This document shows, in pieces, positions 46,402 to 55,539 of a stretch of DNA of 64,000 nucleotides. The stretch spans positions 2,501,501 to 2,565,500 of the forward strand of contig NZ_LT629794.1 in assembly GCF_900106075.1 (NCBI RefSeq). The letters are read 5' to 3'. Numbering within the stretch: position 1 is the stretch's first letter; every line of letters begins with the position of its first letter. Under the pieces are notes generated by a model that was not told the origin of the DNA, searched no databases, and saw only the letters and a list, made by a program, of their open reading frames with translations. Made by a program: the position numbers and the translations under genes. The DNA is from Polaribacter sp. Hel1_33_78 (GTDB lineage: Bacteria; Bacteroidota; Bacteroidia; Flavobacteriales; Flavobacteriaceae).

Positions 46402-46775
46402 TACAGTTTAAAATCATTTTTCATTTTAGATATTACTTGATGAACTAAATCCATCAAAATATCAATTCTGGATTGTAAATTAACGATTTCAAGTTCCCCT
46501 AAAAATAAAGCTTCTATTACTTTTACTTCATTTTCTAATTTAACCGAGCCAAAATATGTAAAAGACGGTTTTATTTTATGAACTATTGCTCTTATTTTTA
46601 AAAAATCATTTTCAGCACTTGCAAACTTTAATTCTAAAATTGACCTTGAAGTTTGACGCATAAAAGCTTGAATCATTTTTTCAATCTGTTTCTCATTTCC
46701 TCTGCACATTTTTTTTATTAGGGATAAATTATATAATTGCCCTTCATGTTTATTTTTGTTTGTTTTTAATTTCAT
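46401..46775 (-). CDS. Stand-alone histidine phosphotransfer (HPt) protein
   Basis: 124 residues. His66 in AIVHKIKPSF is the phosphorylated residue of the HPt four-helix bundle. The region LYNLSLIKKMCRGNEKQIEK and what follows closely resembles the C-terminal HPt of the hybrid kinase at 49866-53339 (LYNLSKLKKIARGNKEFIHK, AIAHRIKPSI), so the two are paralogues and probably share a receiver partner. First gene of the EPS operon. Confidence 0.88.
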   Translation of the reverse strand: MKLKTNKNKHEGQLYNLSLIKKMCRGNEKQIEKMIQAFMRQTSRSILELKFASAENDFLKIRAIVHKIKPSFTYFGSVKLENEVKVIEALFLGELEIVNLQSRIDILMDLVHQVISKMKNDFKL

Positions 46776-47362
46776 AATTCATTGCAATTGAAATAATGGC
46801 ACAAAACCATTTTTAAATATAGTAATAAAGAAAAACCTGATTTGAAAAATCTATGATTCATTTCAAAAGCAGCATGTAGTATTACCTTTAACAATATTAA
46901 AAATCAAAAAAAATGAAATGATTTTAAACTATTTTAAAATTCTAAATGCTTTTTGTATTTCTTACACTTACCAAATAGACAAAACCAATGCCAAAACGTA
47001 AACAGCTCATTACTAAGGATTAACAATTTCACTGAAAGCATTTTATTCTATAAAATGGAATAAACCCAATTATTGGAGTGAATATAAAACTTTTTTTTAT
47101 TAAACTATTTAAAAAATAAAGACTTGTTTTTATTCGACCATTTTAGTTTTTAAGAATGAATAATTGATATTAATTCTTTTTTCAGTGCTTTAAAATCCTA
47201 CGAAACCAAAAAAATAAAGAAACCTCTTTTTGAGATTAATCTTGAAAGGATAATCGAGAGGTTATCGTGGATTTAAAAAAAAATCTACATTCCGGAAAAT
47301 ATTTTATATTTTGGAAAATTTCTTTATATTGCAATAAACAAGTTAAACAATGAACTTTTTTA
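46776..47362. other. 587-base divergent regulatory region
   Basis: Control region between the leftward EPS operon and the rightward sigma-54 regulator. No gene is seen. It contains an inverted repeat AACCTCT (47221-47227) / AGAGGTT (47257-47263) around a 29-base loop with an internal GATTAATC, and a degenerate tandem repeat at 47290-47323. I find no -24/-12 promoter with correct spacing for the EPS direction. Confidence 0.6.
47290..47323. promoter_or_regulatory. Degenerate 19-bp tandem repeat before the sigma-54 regulator
   Basis: TTCCGGAAAATATTT (from 47290) is echoed 19 bases later by TTTTGGAAAATTTCT (from 47309). The left halves fit the TTCCG half of the enhancer motif seen elsewhere; the right halves do not. 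The position, about 40-70 bases before the ATG, would suit autoregulation. Confidence 0.35.
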
Positions 47363-48715
47363 ATGAATAAATATACTATTTTTATTGTAGAAGACGATCC
47401 TTGGTATAGCCAAATATTACAATACCACCTTAGCTTAAATCCGGATTATGAAGTAACTCTTTTTAGTTCAGGTCAGGAATGTCTTTCTAAAATGTCCTTA
47501 AAACCAGATTTAATAACATTAGACTTTTTATTACCCGATTTAAGAGGTGATAAAATCTATAAAAAGATAAGAGAGGTTAATCCAAATGTCCCAGTAATCA
47601 TGATTAGCTCTCAAGAGGATATTGCGGTTGCAGTGAAATTACTTAAAATGGGAGTTAGTGATTATATCATAAAAGATGAGGCAACAAAAGATTTATTATG
47701 GAATAGCATTATAAGAATACGAGAAACTCAAAATTTAAAAAAAGAAGTAGCGTATTTAAAAGAAGAATTAGGGCAAAAGTATTCATTTGAAAATACCATT
47801 ATCGGAAAAAGTGATTCAATAAAAAGAATTTATGGGATGATGGGAAAGGCTATTAAAACAAATATTAATATTTCAATTACAGGAGAAACCGGAACTGGTA
47901 AAGAATTAGTTGCAAAGGCTATTCATTATAATAGTTCTAGAAATAAAAAGAATTTTATTGCTGTTAATATGGCTGCCATTCCTTTCGAATTGATTGAAAG
48001 CGATCTATTTGGACATGAAAGAGGAGCTTTTACCGGAGCTATTAAACAAAAAATAGGGAAATTTGAAGAAGCTAATGGAGGGACTTTGTTTTTAGACGAA
48101 ATTGCAGAACTTAATCTGAGCATCCAAGCTAAACTGCTCCGAGTATTACAGGAGCGAGAATTCGTTAGAGTTGGCGGAAATAAAAACATTAAATTAGATG
48201 TTCGCTTAATTATTGCCACCCATAAAGATCTTGCAGAAGAGGTACGCAAAGGAACTTTTAGAGAAGACTTGTTTTTTCGTGTTATGGGTTTACCCATAAA
48301 ACTTCCTCCATTGCGTGAAAGGAGTGAAGATATTTTAATCCTCGCAAAATATTTTGTAGATGATTTTGCCAAAGAAAACAATATGGGAATTATTCATTTT
48401 GCTCAAGAAGCAAAAACTAAATTATTGCATTATTATTTCCCAGGTAACGTAAGAGAGTTAAAAGCAATTATCGACTTAGCAGCCGTTTTGTGCGAGAACA
48501 ATAAAATAACCGCAAATGACATCACTTTTACAACTTCCAAGAACAAAGAAGTTTTTATGAACGAGCAAAAAACTTTAAAACAATATACTCGTGAGATTAT
48601 AAAATATTATCTTAAGAAAAACAATAATGACGTCATAGCCGCTGCTAAAGATTTAGACATAGGTAAAAGCACAATTTACAAAATGTTGAAAAACGGAGAG
48701 TTAGACTCAGATTAA
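47363..48715 (+). CDS. Sigma-54-dependent response regulator (NtrC family)
   Basis: 450 residues. Receiver (residues 1-120) with EDD at 10-12 and phosphoacceptor Asp54 in LDFLLPD. AAA+ sigma-54 interaction domain (~145-375) with GETGTGKE, the intact sigma-54 contact ESDLFGHERGAFTGA, LFLDEIAEL and the arginine-finger region RVMGLPIKLPPLRERSEDI. C-terminal Fis-type HTH (NNNDVIAAAKDLDIGKSTIYKML). It should bind tandem inverted repeats and activate sigma-54 promoters when phosphorylated. It is transcribed away from the EPS operon. The paired TTCCG-N5-CGGAA sites nearby are its likely targets (inference). Confidence 0.95.
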   Translation: MNKYTIFIVEDDPWYSQILQYHLSLNPDYEVTLFSSGQECLSKMSLKPDLITLDFLLPDLRGDKIYKKIREVNPNVPVIMISSQEDIAVAVKLLKMGVSDYIIKDEATKDLLWNSIIRIRETQNLKKEVAYLKEELGQKYSFENTIIGKSDSIKRIYGMMGKAIKTNINISITGETGTGKELVAKAIHYNSSRNKKNFIAVNMAAIPFELIESDLFGHERGAFTGAIKQKIGKFEEANGGTLFLDEIAELNLSIQAKLLRVLQEREFVRVGGNKNIKLDVRLIIATHKDLAEEVRKGTFREDLFFRVMGLPIKLPPLRERSEDILILAKYFVDDFAKENNMGIIHFAQEAKTKLLHYYFPGNVRELKAIIDLAAVLCENNKITANDITFTTSKNKEVFMNEQKTLKQYTREIIKYYLKKNNNDVIAAAKDLDIGKSTIYKMLKNGELDSD

Positions 48716-48723
48716 GAGCCTTT

Positions 48724-48757
48724 TTCCGAAAAATGGAACAATTTCCGGAAATCGGAT
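48724..48757. promoter_or_regulatory. Paired inverted repeats upstream of the FIST gene
   Basis: TTCCGAAAAATGGAA (48724-48738) and TTCCGGAAATCGGAT (48743-48757), start-to-start 19 bp, fit TTCCG-N5-CGGAA with one mismatch each. They end 65 bp before the GG of a -24/-12 promoter, a normal enhancer distance for an NtrC-family activator. Confidence 0.6.
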
Positions 48758-48819
48758 TAAATAACCACCTAAGCAACACACAATAAATTGAACTACAGGT
48801 TATTACAGAAATATTTCAT

Positions 48820-48836
48820 ATGGTATGATTTTAGCC
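48820..48836 (+). promoter_or_regulatory. Sigma-54 (-24/-12) promoter of the FIST-kinase genes
   Basis: ATGGTATGATTTTAGCC has GG at 48822-48823 and GC at 48834-48835, exactly 12 bases apart, and resembles TGGYAYG-N4-TTGC. Predicted start about 48847, 26 bases before the FIST ATG. Confidence 0.65.
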
Positions 48837-48872
48837 CTATAAATGAAAACATCTTAGTTCAATTTTATTTTA

Positions 48873-49745
48873 ATGAATACATCTCTTTATAAATTTACGG
48901 AAAAAGCTTGGGGAAATAATCCCAATATCCAATTAATTGATGATAAGAAGTTTCAGCTGGCTTTGTGTTTTGCTTCAAAATCAATACTGGAAAAAGAGAC
49001 TATTTACAGCAACATTAAATTAAAATTTCTAATCACTGAAGTAGCGATGTCTATTACGACAACTGAAATTTATCATTATTACGAGAGGGATGATTCACTT
49101 ATTTGTACCGCAATTCAATTTGACAAAACAACAATTGAAGCAACTACTGTTCATATTAAAAACTATCAAAACTCCTATGCCAAAACAGTCAGACTAGCTA
49201 AAAAATTACCGAAAAAAAATCTCTTTCATATATTGATACTCCCTGACAGTAGCTTAGTAGGTAGAAGCGACCTTGTAAAAGGATTAACAGCACAAATAGA
49301 TAAAAATGTACCCGTTACAAGAGGCTTAACTGGTGATGACGCAAATTTCAACGGCACATTAACAGGGTTAAATAAACAACCAAAAGACGGTGAAATTATT
49401 CCCATCAGTTTTTATGGCAACTATTTAACAATGACACATCAATCTTTGGGAATCTGGGATACTTTTGGTTTGAAAAAAAAATTTACAAACTCTTGCGAAA
49501 ATAAATTATTAAAATTGGAAAATCAAAATGCATTAGCATTGCAAAAAAAATATTTAGACTCTGAATCAAAAAAACTACCAGAATCTGGACTATTATTTCC
49601 ATTATCAGTAATCATTCCTGGAGATACAAAACCAATTATACAAACCATTCTTTCAACTAATAAGAAAGATAGTAGTATGTCTTTTGCCAGGGATGTTCCT
49701 ATAGGATCTAAGGTTAGATTTATGAAAGCAAATTTCACCTTCTAA
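48873..49745 (+). CDS. FIST-domain sensor protein, C-terminally short
   Basis: 290 residues. FIST_N-like region (~15-185; LALCFASKSIL, then VTRGLTGDDANFNGTLTGL) followed by the first part of FIST_C (SFYGNYLTMTHQSLGIWDTFG to DVPIGSKVRFMKANF). FIST proteins are soluble sensory domains; some, named NosP, bind heme and sense nitric oxide beside a histidine kinase. Here the usual last ~80-100 residues of FIST_C (GFYSYGE-type region) are missing and not found in other frames downstream. The heme or ligand residues cannot be assigned by eye. It precedes an HNOBA-type kinase by 120 bases and has a sigma-54 promoter. Confidence 0.8.
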   Translation: MNTSLYKFTEKAWGNNPNIQLIDDKKFQLALCFASKSILEKETIYSNIKLKFLITEVAMSITTTEIYHYYERDDSLICTAIQFDKTTIEATTVHIKNYQNSYAKTVRLAKKLPKKNLFHILILPDSSLVGRSDLVKGLTAQIDKNVPVTRGLTGDDANFNGTLTGLNKQPKDGEIIPISFYGNYLTMTHQSLGIWDTFGLKKKFTNSCENKLLKLENQNALALQKKYLDSESKKLPESGLLFPLSVIIPGDTKPIIQTILSTNKKDSSMSFARDVPIGSKVRFMKANFTF

Positions 49746-49865
49746 TGAAGTCGGGAGTTGTCAATTAAACAATCAAATCTTTCCAATTACTTCATTTTAT
49801 GAAAATTAATTGAAAGTCGTGATAACGGAAATACTCAAGAAATATTTAAAGTAAGCTGATAACCT

Positions 49866-52800
49866 ATGACCCATCCTTTTTCATTTAACACAGAACAATT
49901 AAATCGTCTATTTCCCTTCTATATATTAATAAACCGAGATTTAAAGGTTATTGCTCTAGGAAAATCTCTGAGTAAAATATGTGATTTGAAAAATGTACAA
50001 CAATTCAATCATTATTTTAACATTCCAAAACCTCTTACACCTATTAACTCCATCGATGATTTAATAAAATTAAATAATCAATTAGTAGTTTTGGAACCAA
50101 CAACCTACGCTAATTATAAGCTAAGAGGCCAGTTTGAATATTTGAAAGATACAAATCAAGTATTGTTTGCAGGATCTCCTTGGTTTAGTTCTATGGAACA
50201 AGTAAAAGAAAACAATCTTGTAATTGATGATTTTGCCAAGCATGATCCTCTTATTGATTTGCTTCATGTGATGAAATCTCAAGAAACTACTAATCATGAC
50301 CTTAAACAGTTAATTTCTACTATCAATAAGCAGAAGAAGGATTTAAAAAATGTAAGCAAGAAGGTGCGTGATATCGCTTTATTTCCTCAGCAAAACCCAG
50401 ATCCATTATTTAGGATTAACTATCAAGGAGATATTATACAAAATAACCCTGTAGCAGAAAAACTTAATTTTATTGAATATGAAGGAAAAACTTACAGAAA
50501 TGATGTTTTTTTTAAATTAATTTTATCTCTTAACTTCAAAAATGCGACAAGGTGGACTATTGAAGCCGATTCAAACAATATTAATTATTCATTTGCATTT
50601 ATTGCAATGCCTCATGAAGGGTATATTAATATTTACGGAAGAGACATTACTCAACGAAAAAAATATTCTCAGGAATTAGAAAAATTATCACTTATTGTTC
50701 AGCAAACAATAAATGCTGTTGTTATTACCGATCCAACAGGAAAGGTAGAATGGGTTAATAAAGCCTTTGAAAAAGTGACTGGCTATACTTTATCTGAAGC
50801 CAAAGGCCAAACTCCTGGAAGTTTTTTACAAGGAGAGGAAACCAAACAAGAAACCAAGGCTTATATGAAACAACAGATTCTAAAATCTGAACCCTTTTCT
50901 TGTGAAGTTTTTAATTACAAAAAATCAGGTGAAGGATATTGGATAAGAATAAATGGTCAGCCCATTTTTGATAAACAAGGAAAAGTAATTAATTTTTTCG
51001 CTATTGAAGAAGATATTACATTCGAAAAACAAGCACAACAAAAACTTAAAGATCACGGAATTTTCTACGAACAGATCTTAGACAATATCCCTGCAGAAAT
51101 CGTCGTATTTAATAAAAAACATGAATTTCTCTATTTGAACCCGCAAGCAATTATTGATTCAACTCTTCGAAAATGGCTTATTGGTAAGAAAGATGAAGAC
51201 TATATGCGAAAACAAAATAAACCTTTAGCTCTTCTTGAGAGCAGAAGAAAATTATTTAATACCATTCTAGAATCTAAAAAGCTAAAAAGTTGGGAAGAAG
51301 AATTGAAACAACCAGACGGGACAATCAAATATATCTTGCGATATTTTTACCCTGTACTTAATAGTATTAATGAGGTAGCTTTAGTAATTGGCTATGGTGT
51401 TGATATTACTCAAAGTAGAAAAATTCAACAACAAATAATACAAAGTGAAAAAAGGTACAGAGACGTAATTGACAACTGTATGGCATTAGTAACCACACAC
51501 GATTTGGGTGGGAGATTATTAACAGCAAACCCGATGATCACTAAACTATATGGGTACAAAGAAGATGAAGTAATCGGTCGTTCATTAAAAGATTTTACGC
51601 TATCTGAGGACAAAATTAAGTTCAATGAAAATTATTTAAATAAAATAAAACAAAAAAAAGAAGCTTCAGGAATATTTAGAGTTGTTCACAAGAACGGCAA
51701 TATTACATATTGTCTATACAATAATTACCTGAAAGAAGAAAAAGGAGAAGAGCCTTATGTAATTGGTTTTGCAGTTGATATTACTGGTCGAATTTTAGCA
51801 GAAAAAGAACTAAAAATTGCTAAAAAAATCACAGAAGAACTAGCACAAACTAAACAAACTTTTTTAACTAACATGAGCCATGAAATTAGAACACCAATGA
51901 ATGCTATTATTGGTATGAGCCGCCAATTACATAAAACAGATTTAAATAAAGAACAACATATTTATTTAGATACTATTTCAAATGCTTCTGAAAGTCTCCT
52001 GGTGATTATTAACGACATACTCGACCTTTCAAAATTAGAATCAGGCAAACTATTATTTGAGAAAATTGGCTTTGAACCAAAGAGTGTAGTAGAAAGAGTA
52101 ATTCAGGTAATGAGCCATAAAGCTAAAAAAAAGGGACTTAAATTGACTAATTCTTTATGTGATAGAAGATTATTTTCTATATTAATTGGCGACCCCTTTA
52201 GAATTAACCAAATATTACTCAACCTTGTTTCAAATGCAATTAAATTCACAGCTATTGGTAGCGTAGATATCCGTTGTAAAGTTTTAGAGGAAAATGATGC
52301 AATGCAACAGATAGAATTCGCAGTCACGGATACTGGTATTGGAATGGAGCCTATATTTTTAAAAAATTTATTTAAAAAATTTATTCAGGAAGACGCATCA
52401 GTTGCTCGACGTTTTGGAGGTACTGGTTTAGGAATGAGCATAACAAAATTCTTAGTTGATGGTATGGATGGTGATATTTTAGTAGAAAGTCAAAAGAATA
52501 AGGGAACGACTATCAAAATCATATTTAATTTTGAAAAAGGAACAGAATTTGATCTGATAGAAAAGAGTATTACTTCTGTAAATACCAAAATTTTAAAAGG
52601 TAAAAAAATATTGGTTGTTGATGATAATGAGATGAATAGGATGGTTGTAGATCTAATTCTAGATGAATATGAAGTAGAAGTTACAGAAGTTGAAAATGGT
52701 TCATATGCCTTAGAGCAGATAAAAAATAATACATTTGATCTAGTACTTATGGACCTGCAAATGCCAATTTTAAATGGATATGAGGCCACAAAAATAATTA

Positions 52801-53339
52801 GAGAAGAATTGAAAATGAATATTCCTGTTATCGCATTAACAGCAAATGCAATAAAAGGTGAGCAGGAAAAATGCATCAACCTAGGAATGAATGATTACTT
52901 GTCAAAGCCATTTGAAGAAGAAGAATTCCTTAAAGCCATTTGTAATTCGTTAGAGAGACCTCAAAAGCTCATTCTAGAAAATTTTAAAAATGAAAAGCAA
53001 CTGTCATTATATAATCTAAGTAAATTAAAAAAAATTGCAAGAGGAAACAAAGAATTTATCCATAAAATGATTCTAATATTTATTAATCACACACCTAAAT
53101 CGCTTAATGAATTAAAGGCTGCATATGATATCGGGGATTATGACAAAGTTAAAGCTATAGCGCATAGAATTAAGCCATCTATAAACACAATGGGAATAGA
53201 TGTCTTAAGAGATGAAATTAAAGCGCTTGAAAAGAACGCAGAAAAGCATCAATCTTCAGGAGATCTAAATAAACTTATTTCTAAAATTTCTTATGTTATT
53301 GAAAAAGTCGTTGATGAACTAAGAAAGCAATACTTATAA
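49866..53339 (+). CDS. Hybrid histidine kinase with HNOBA-like N-terminus, PAS repeats, receiver and HPt
   Basis: 1157 residues, no membrane segment. In order: an HNOBA-like domain (~1-150; LFPFYILINRDLKVIALG, then LFAGSPWFSSMEQV and DFAKHDPLIDLL), a coiled coil, about four PAS domains (~170-645; for example VVITDPTGKVEWVNKAFEKV), HisKA with His672 in MSHEIRTPMNAI, HATPase (LLNLVSNAIKFT, DTGIGM, FGGTGLGMSI), a receiver with Asp963 in LMDLQMPILNGYEA, and an HPt with His1100 in AIAHRIKPSI. HNOBA domains associate with heme-NO-binding partners. With the FIST protein it probably forms a cytoplasmic sensory phosphorelay, passing phosphate to the regulators at 46000 or 47363. The gene has no clear promoter of its own and is probably transcribed with the FIST gene. 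Confidence 0.92.
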   Translation: MTHPFSFNTEQLNRLFPFYILINRDLKVIALGKSLSKICDLKNVQQFNHYFNIPKPLTPINSIDDLIKLNNQLVVLEPTTYANYKLRGQFEYLKDTNQVLFAGSPWFSSMEQVKENNLVIDDFAKHDPLIDLLHVMKSQETTNHDLKQLISTINKQKKDLKNVSKKVRDIALFPQQNPDPLFRINYQGDIIQNNPVAEKLNFIEYEGKTYRNDVFFKLILSLNFKNATRWTIEADSNNINYSFAFIAMPHEGYINIYGRDITQRKKYSQELEKLSLIVQQTINAVVITDPTGKVEWVNKAFEKVTGYTLSEAKGQTPGSFLQGEETKQETKAYMKQQILKSEPFSCEVFNYKKSGEGYWIRINGQPIFDKQGKVINFFAIEEDITFEKQAQQKLKDHGIFYEQILDNIPAEIVVFNKKHEFLYLNPQAIIDSTLRKWLIGKKDEDYMRKQNKPLALLESRRKLFNTILESKKLKSWEEELKQPDGTIKYILRYFYPVLNSINEVALVIGYGVDITQSRKIQQQIIQSEKRYRDVIDNCMALVTTHDLGGRLLTANPMITKLYGYKEDEVIGRSLKDFTLSEDKIKFNENYLNKIKQKKEASGIFRVVHKNGNITYCLYNNYLKEEKGEEPYVIGFAVDITGRILAEKELKIAKKITEELAQTKQTFLTNMSHEIRTPMNAIIGMSRQLHKTDLNKEQHIYLDTISNASESLLVIINDILDLSKLESGKLLFEKIGFEPKSVVERVIQVMSHKAKKKGLKLTNSLCDRRLFSILIGDPFRINQILLNLVSNAIKFTAIGSVDIRCKVLEENDAMQQIEFAVTDTGIGMEPIFLKNLFKKFIQEDASVARRFGGTGLGMSITKFLVDGMDGDILVESQKNKGTTIKIIFNFEKGTEFDLIEKSITSVNTKILKGKKILVVDDNEMNRMVVDLILDEYEVEVTEVENGSYALEQIKNNTFDLVLMDLQMPILNGYEATKIIREELKMNIPVIALTANAIKGEQEKCINLGMNDYLSKPFEEEEFLKAICNSLERPQKLILENFKNEKQLSLYNLSKLKKIARGNKEFIHKMILIFINHTPKSLNELKAAYDIGDYDKVKAIAHRIKPSINTMGIDVLRDEIKALEKNAEKHQSSGDLNKLISKISYVIEKVVDELRKQYL

Positions 53340-54060
53340 TTCAATTCAATACTAATCTAAATAATTTTTATTAAATTTTTATTTAATTGCGCTTTCATCG
53401 TGATGAAAACCTTTCTTAAAAAGAAACCTTCGTCTGTATGCTATAACTAGAATTCTGTTTCTGTTTACACGTATTATAAAACAAGCTTTATGATTATTTA
53501 TTAGTTCTTCCAATTGACAATATTTCTACAAAACTGTAACAATCTTTTATTGTTACTTACTTCTAAGCCGAATTGTTTGTTTGCATCAAATCATTTCATT
53601 ATTCGTTTATTTTGGCACAAACCTATATCTATTAGTCTCGCAGTGCAGTTAATAGAGCATATTAACTATTTGCAATATTAAAAACACCTTACTACGAATT
53701 ATGAATATTAAATCAGTTTATAAGTTATATAAAACTTATGTTTTAAGTCATTTTCATAAAGTTATTTTTTAATTAATCCTGACGGAATATTATGGTTAAA
53801 AAGCGCCTTGGAGCAAAATAGTGTTTAATCATTGTAAACAGTAAGTACAATTAATTATAATATTACTCGACTATACAAAAGACTACTAAACAAACTACTG
53901 ATTAAAAAACAACATTGCCTCTTACCTATTGTTAACAAAGAGAAAAACTTCAAATCGCTATGTGAAAAATATTATTTTATAATTAGATTTATAAAAAAAA
54001 ATAAGTAAATTTGTTTAACTATATAGTATGACAAATTAAACATTTTACATTACTAATTAT
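53340..54060. other. 721-base intergenic region
   Basis: No supportable gene. An inverted repeat TTTCATC-GT-GATGAAA at 53393-53408 and an adjacent TTTCTT/AAGAAA repeat lie shortly after the kinase gene and may form the transcript end, but no T run follows. The right end carries a TAnnTTTG element for the DUF3050 gene. No tRNA, IS or long ORF is seen. Confidence 0.55.
54006..54013 (+). promoter_or_regulatory. Bacteroidetes-type -7 element (TAAATTTG)
   Basis: TAAATTTG matches TAnnTTTG and lies 47 bases before the DUF3050 ATG. A clear TTTG -33 element is not seen. Confidence 0.45.
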
Positions 54061-54876
54061 ATGGAAGCAAAAAACGCTGCACAAAGACTGCAATACATAG
54101 AAAATGAAATTATTGAATTGAGAACTCAATTGCAGAATCATAAACTTTATGAAAATTTAAAAACGATAATTGACATTAAAACTTTCATGGAGAATCACGT
54201 GTTTTCTGTTTGGGATTTTATGTCACTCTTAAAGAGTCTTCAAATAAGTCTTACTAGCGTTCAAATCCCATGGACTCCTTCAAAAAAACCAAAGTTATCA
54301 AGATTTATAAATGAAATTGTTTTTGGAGAAGAGAGTGATATTAATGAAATAGGAGAGCCAAAGAGTCACTTTGAAATGTATTTAGATGCTATGTCTCAAT
54401 TAAGCGCAAACACTAATGAAATCAATGATTTTATAGAACTTATAGCATCGGGAAATTCGGTTCAATATTCTTTAAGTGAAATTAATATAGACAGTAAAGT
54501 AGCTGATTTCGTAAAGTATTCATTTTCAATCATTGAAACAAACAAACCACACCTAATTGCTTCTGCATTTACATTTGGACGAGAAGATATAATTCCTGAT
54601 ATGTTTATAGGAATTCTCAAAAATTCTGATTCCAAAAACAAACTTTACAACAAACTTACTTATTATCTAGAGCGTCATATAGAACTTGATGGAGATGAAC
54701 ACGGACCTCTTGCGCTTGAAATGATTTCTGAATTATGTGAAAATGATGACCAAAAATGGCATGAAGTATTATTAGTTGCGAAGGAATCTTTAAAAAAGAG
54801 AATTTCTCTTTGGGATGCAATCAATGATCTCATTCAAAAAAGAAACCAACATATAAAAATTGTTAATTTTAGCTAA
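54061..54876 (+). CDS. DUF3050 family protein (heme-oxygenase-like fold)
   Basis: 271 residues. The DUF3050 signature is clear: [23 protein letters not shown]-like [35 protein letters not shown] and the late [18 protein letters not shown]. The spaced His and Glu residues (HVF, EES, HxxxDxxEHG) resemble the metal-binding helices of heme-oxygenase-like diiron proteins. The family's reaction is unknown, so a metal-dependent oxidase or oxygenase role is only inference. It stands alone between long non-coding stretches. Confidence 0.85.
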   Translation: MEAKNAAQRLQYIENEIIELRTQLQNHKLYENLKTIIDIKTFMENHVFSVWDFMSLLKSLQISLTSVQIPWTPSKKPKLSRFINEIVFGEESDINEIGEPKSHFEMYLDAMSQLSANTNEINDFIELIASGNSVQYSLSEINIDSKVADFVKYSFSIIETNKPHLIASAFTFGREDIIPDMFIGILKNSDSKNKLYNKLTYYLERHIELDGDEHGPLALEMISELCENDDQKWHEVLLVAKESLKKRISLWDAINDLIQKRNQHIKIVNFS

Positions 54877-55044
54877 AAAAAAATTCTCCCATACCAACCA
54901 ATTATTACCATTTACAGTAGCCCCTGTCAAAATAAATTGGCTTTAAGGATGGTGATAAAGTACTGCCTTCACTTCTTAATAAAAAAAAACAGTAAAAAAT
55001 TGTAATAATCATTAACTTCTGCCACTAATAGTAAAAAACAATTA

Positions 55045-55539
55045 TTGAGCAGCGATTTTTATACAACATCAATTTTACCCTATTCCGGAATTATTATAAA
55101 AATTTGCAGGGCATATACTGATTCTCAAGAAGACTTTGAGGATTATTACCAGGAAGTCTGTTTGCAAATCTGGAGAAGTAAAGACAAGTTTCGTGGTGAC
55201 TCAAAATGGTCTACTTGGATCTATAGACTCTCTTTAAACATATGTTTAACCTTAATTAAGAAAAAGAAAAAAACGCGTCAATACTTTAATAATGATGCTG
55301 TAAATCAATATGAAGAAGGTGAAGAAAACTCTGCTTTTTCTAATGAAAATCTAAATTTCTTATATGAAGCTATTAAACGACTATCAGAAATTGATAGAGC
55401 TATTATTTTACTCTATTTAGAAGAAAAACCAAACAAAGAAATTGCAGAAATAATTGGAACGACACCAAATAACATTGGTGTACGAGTAAACAGGATTAAA
55501 GAACGATTAAAAAAATTATTAGATGGAAAAATCAATTGA
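55045..55539 (+). CDS. ECF-type RNA polymerase sigma factor
   Basis: 164 residues. Region 2 (EDFEDYYQEVCLQIWRSKDKFRGDSKWSTWIYRLSLNICL) and region 4 (IKRLSEIDRAIILLYLEEKPNKEIAEIIGTTPNNIGVRVNRIKERL) are complete. No in-frame ATG exists between the upstream stop (55006) and region 2, so the start is the TTG at 55045 or another non-ATG codon. The 3' end overlaps the next gene, a membrane protein, by 17 bases, which suggests a sigma/anti-sigma-like pair. The target promoters are unknown. Confidence 0.9.
   Translation: MSSDFYTTSILPYSGIIIKICRAYTDSQEDFEDYYQEVCLQIWRSKDKFRGDSKWSTWIYRLSLNICLTLIKKKKKTRQYFNNDAVNQYEEGEENSAFSNENLNFLYEAIKRLSEIDRAIILLYLEEKPNKEIAEIIGTTPNNIGVRVNRIKERLKKLLDGKIN

Noticed and set aside
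46871..46886. Possible sigma-54 promoter for the EPS operon (minus strand AGGTAATACTACATGCT)
   Set aside because: GG and GC are 13, not 12, bases apart. Spacing is strict for this promoter class and the distance to the repeats at 47290 is about 400 bp.
55081..55095. TTCCGGAA-like sequence as another enhancer site
   Set aside because: It is within the sigma factor coding sequence and has no paired site or -24/-12 element nearby.
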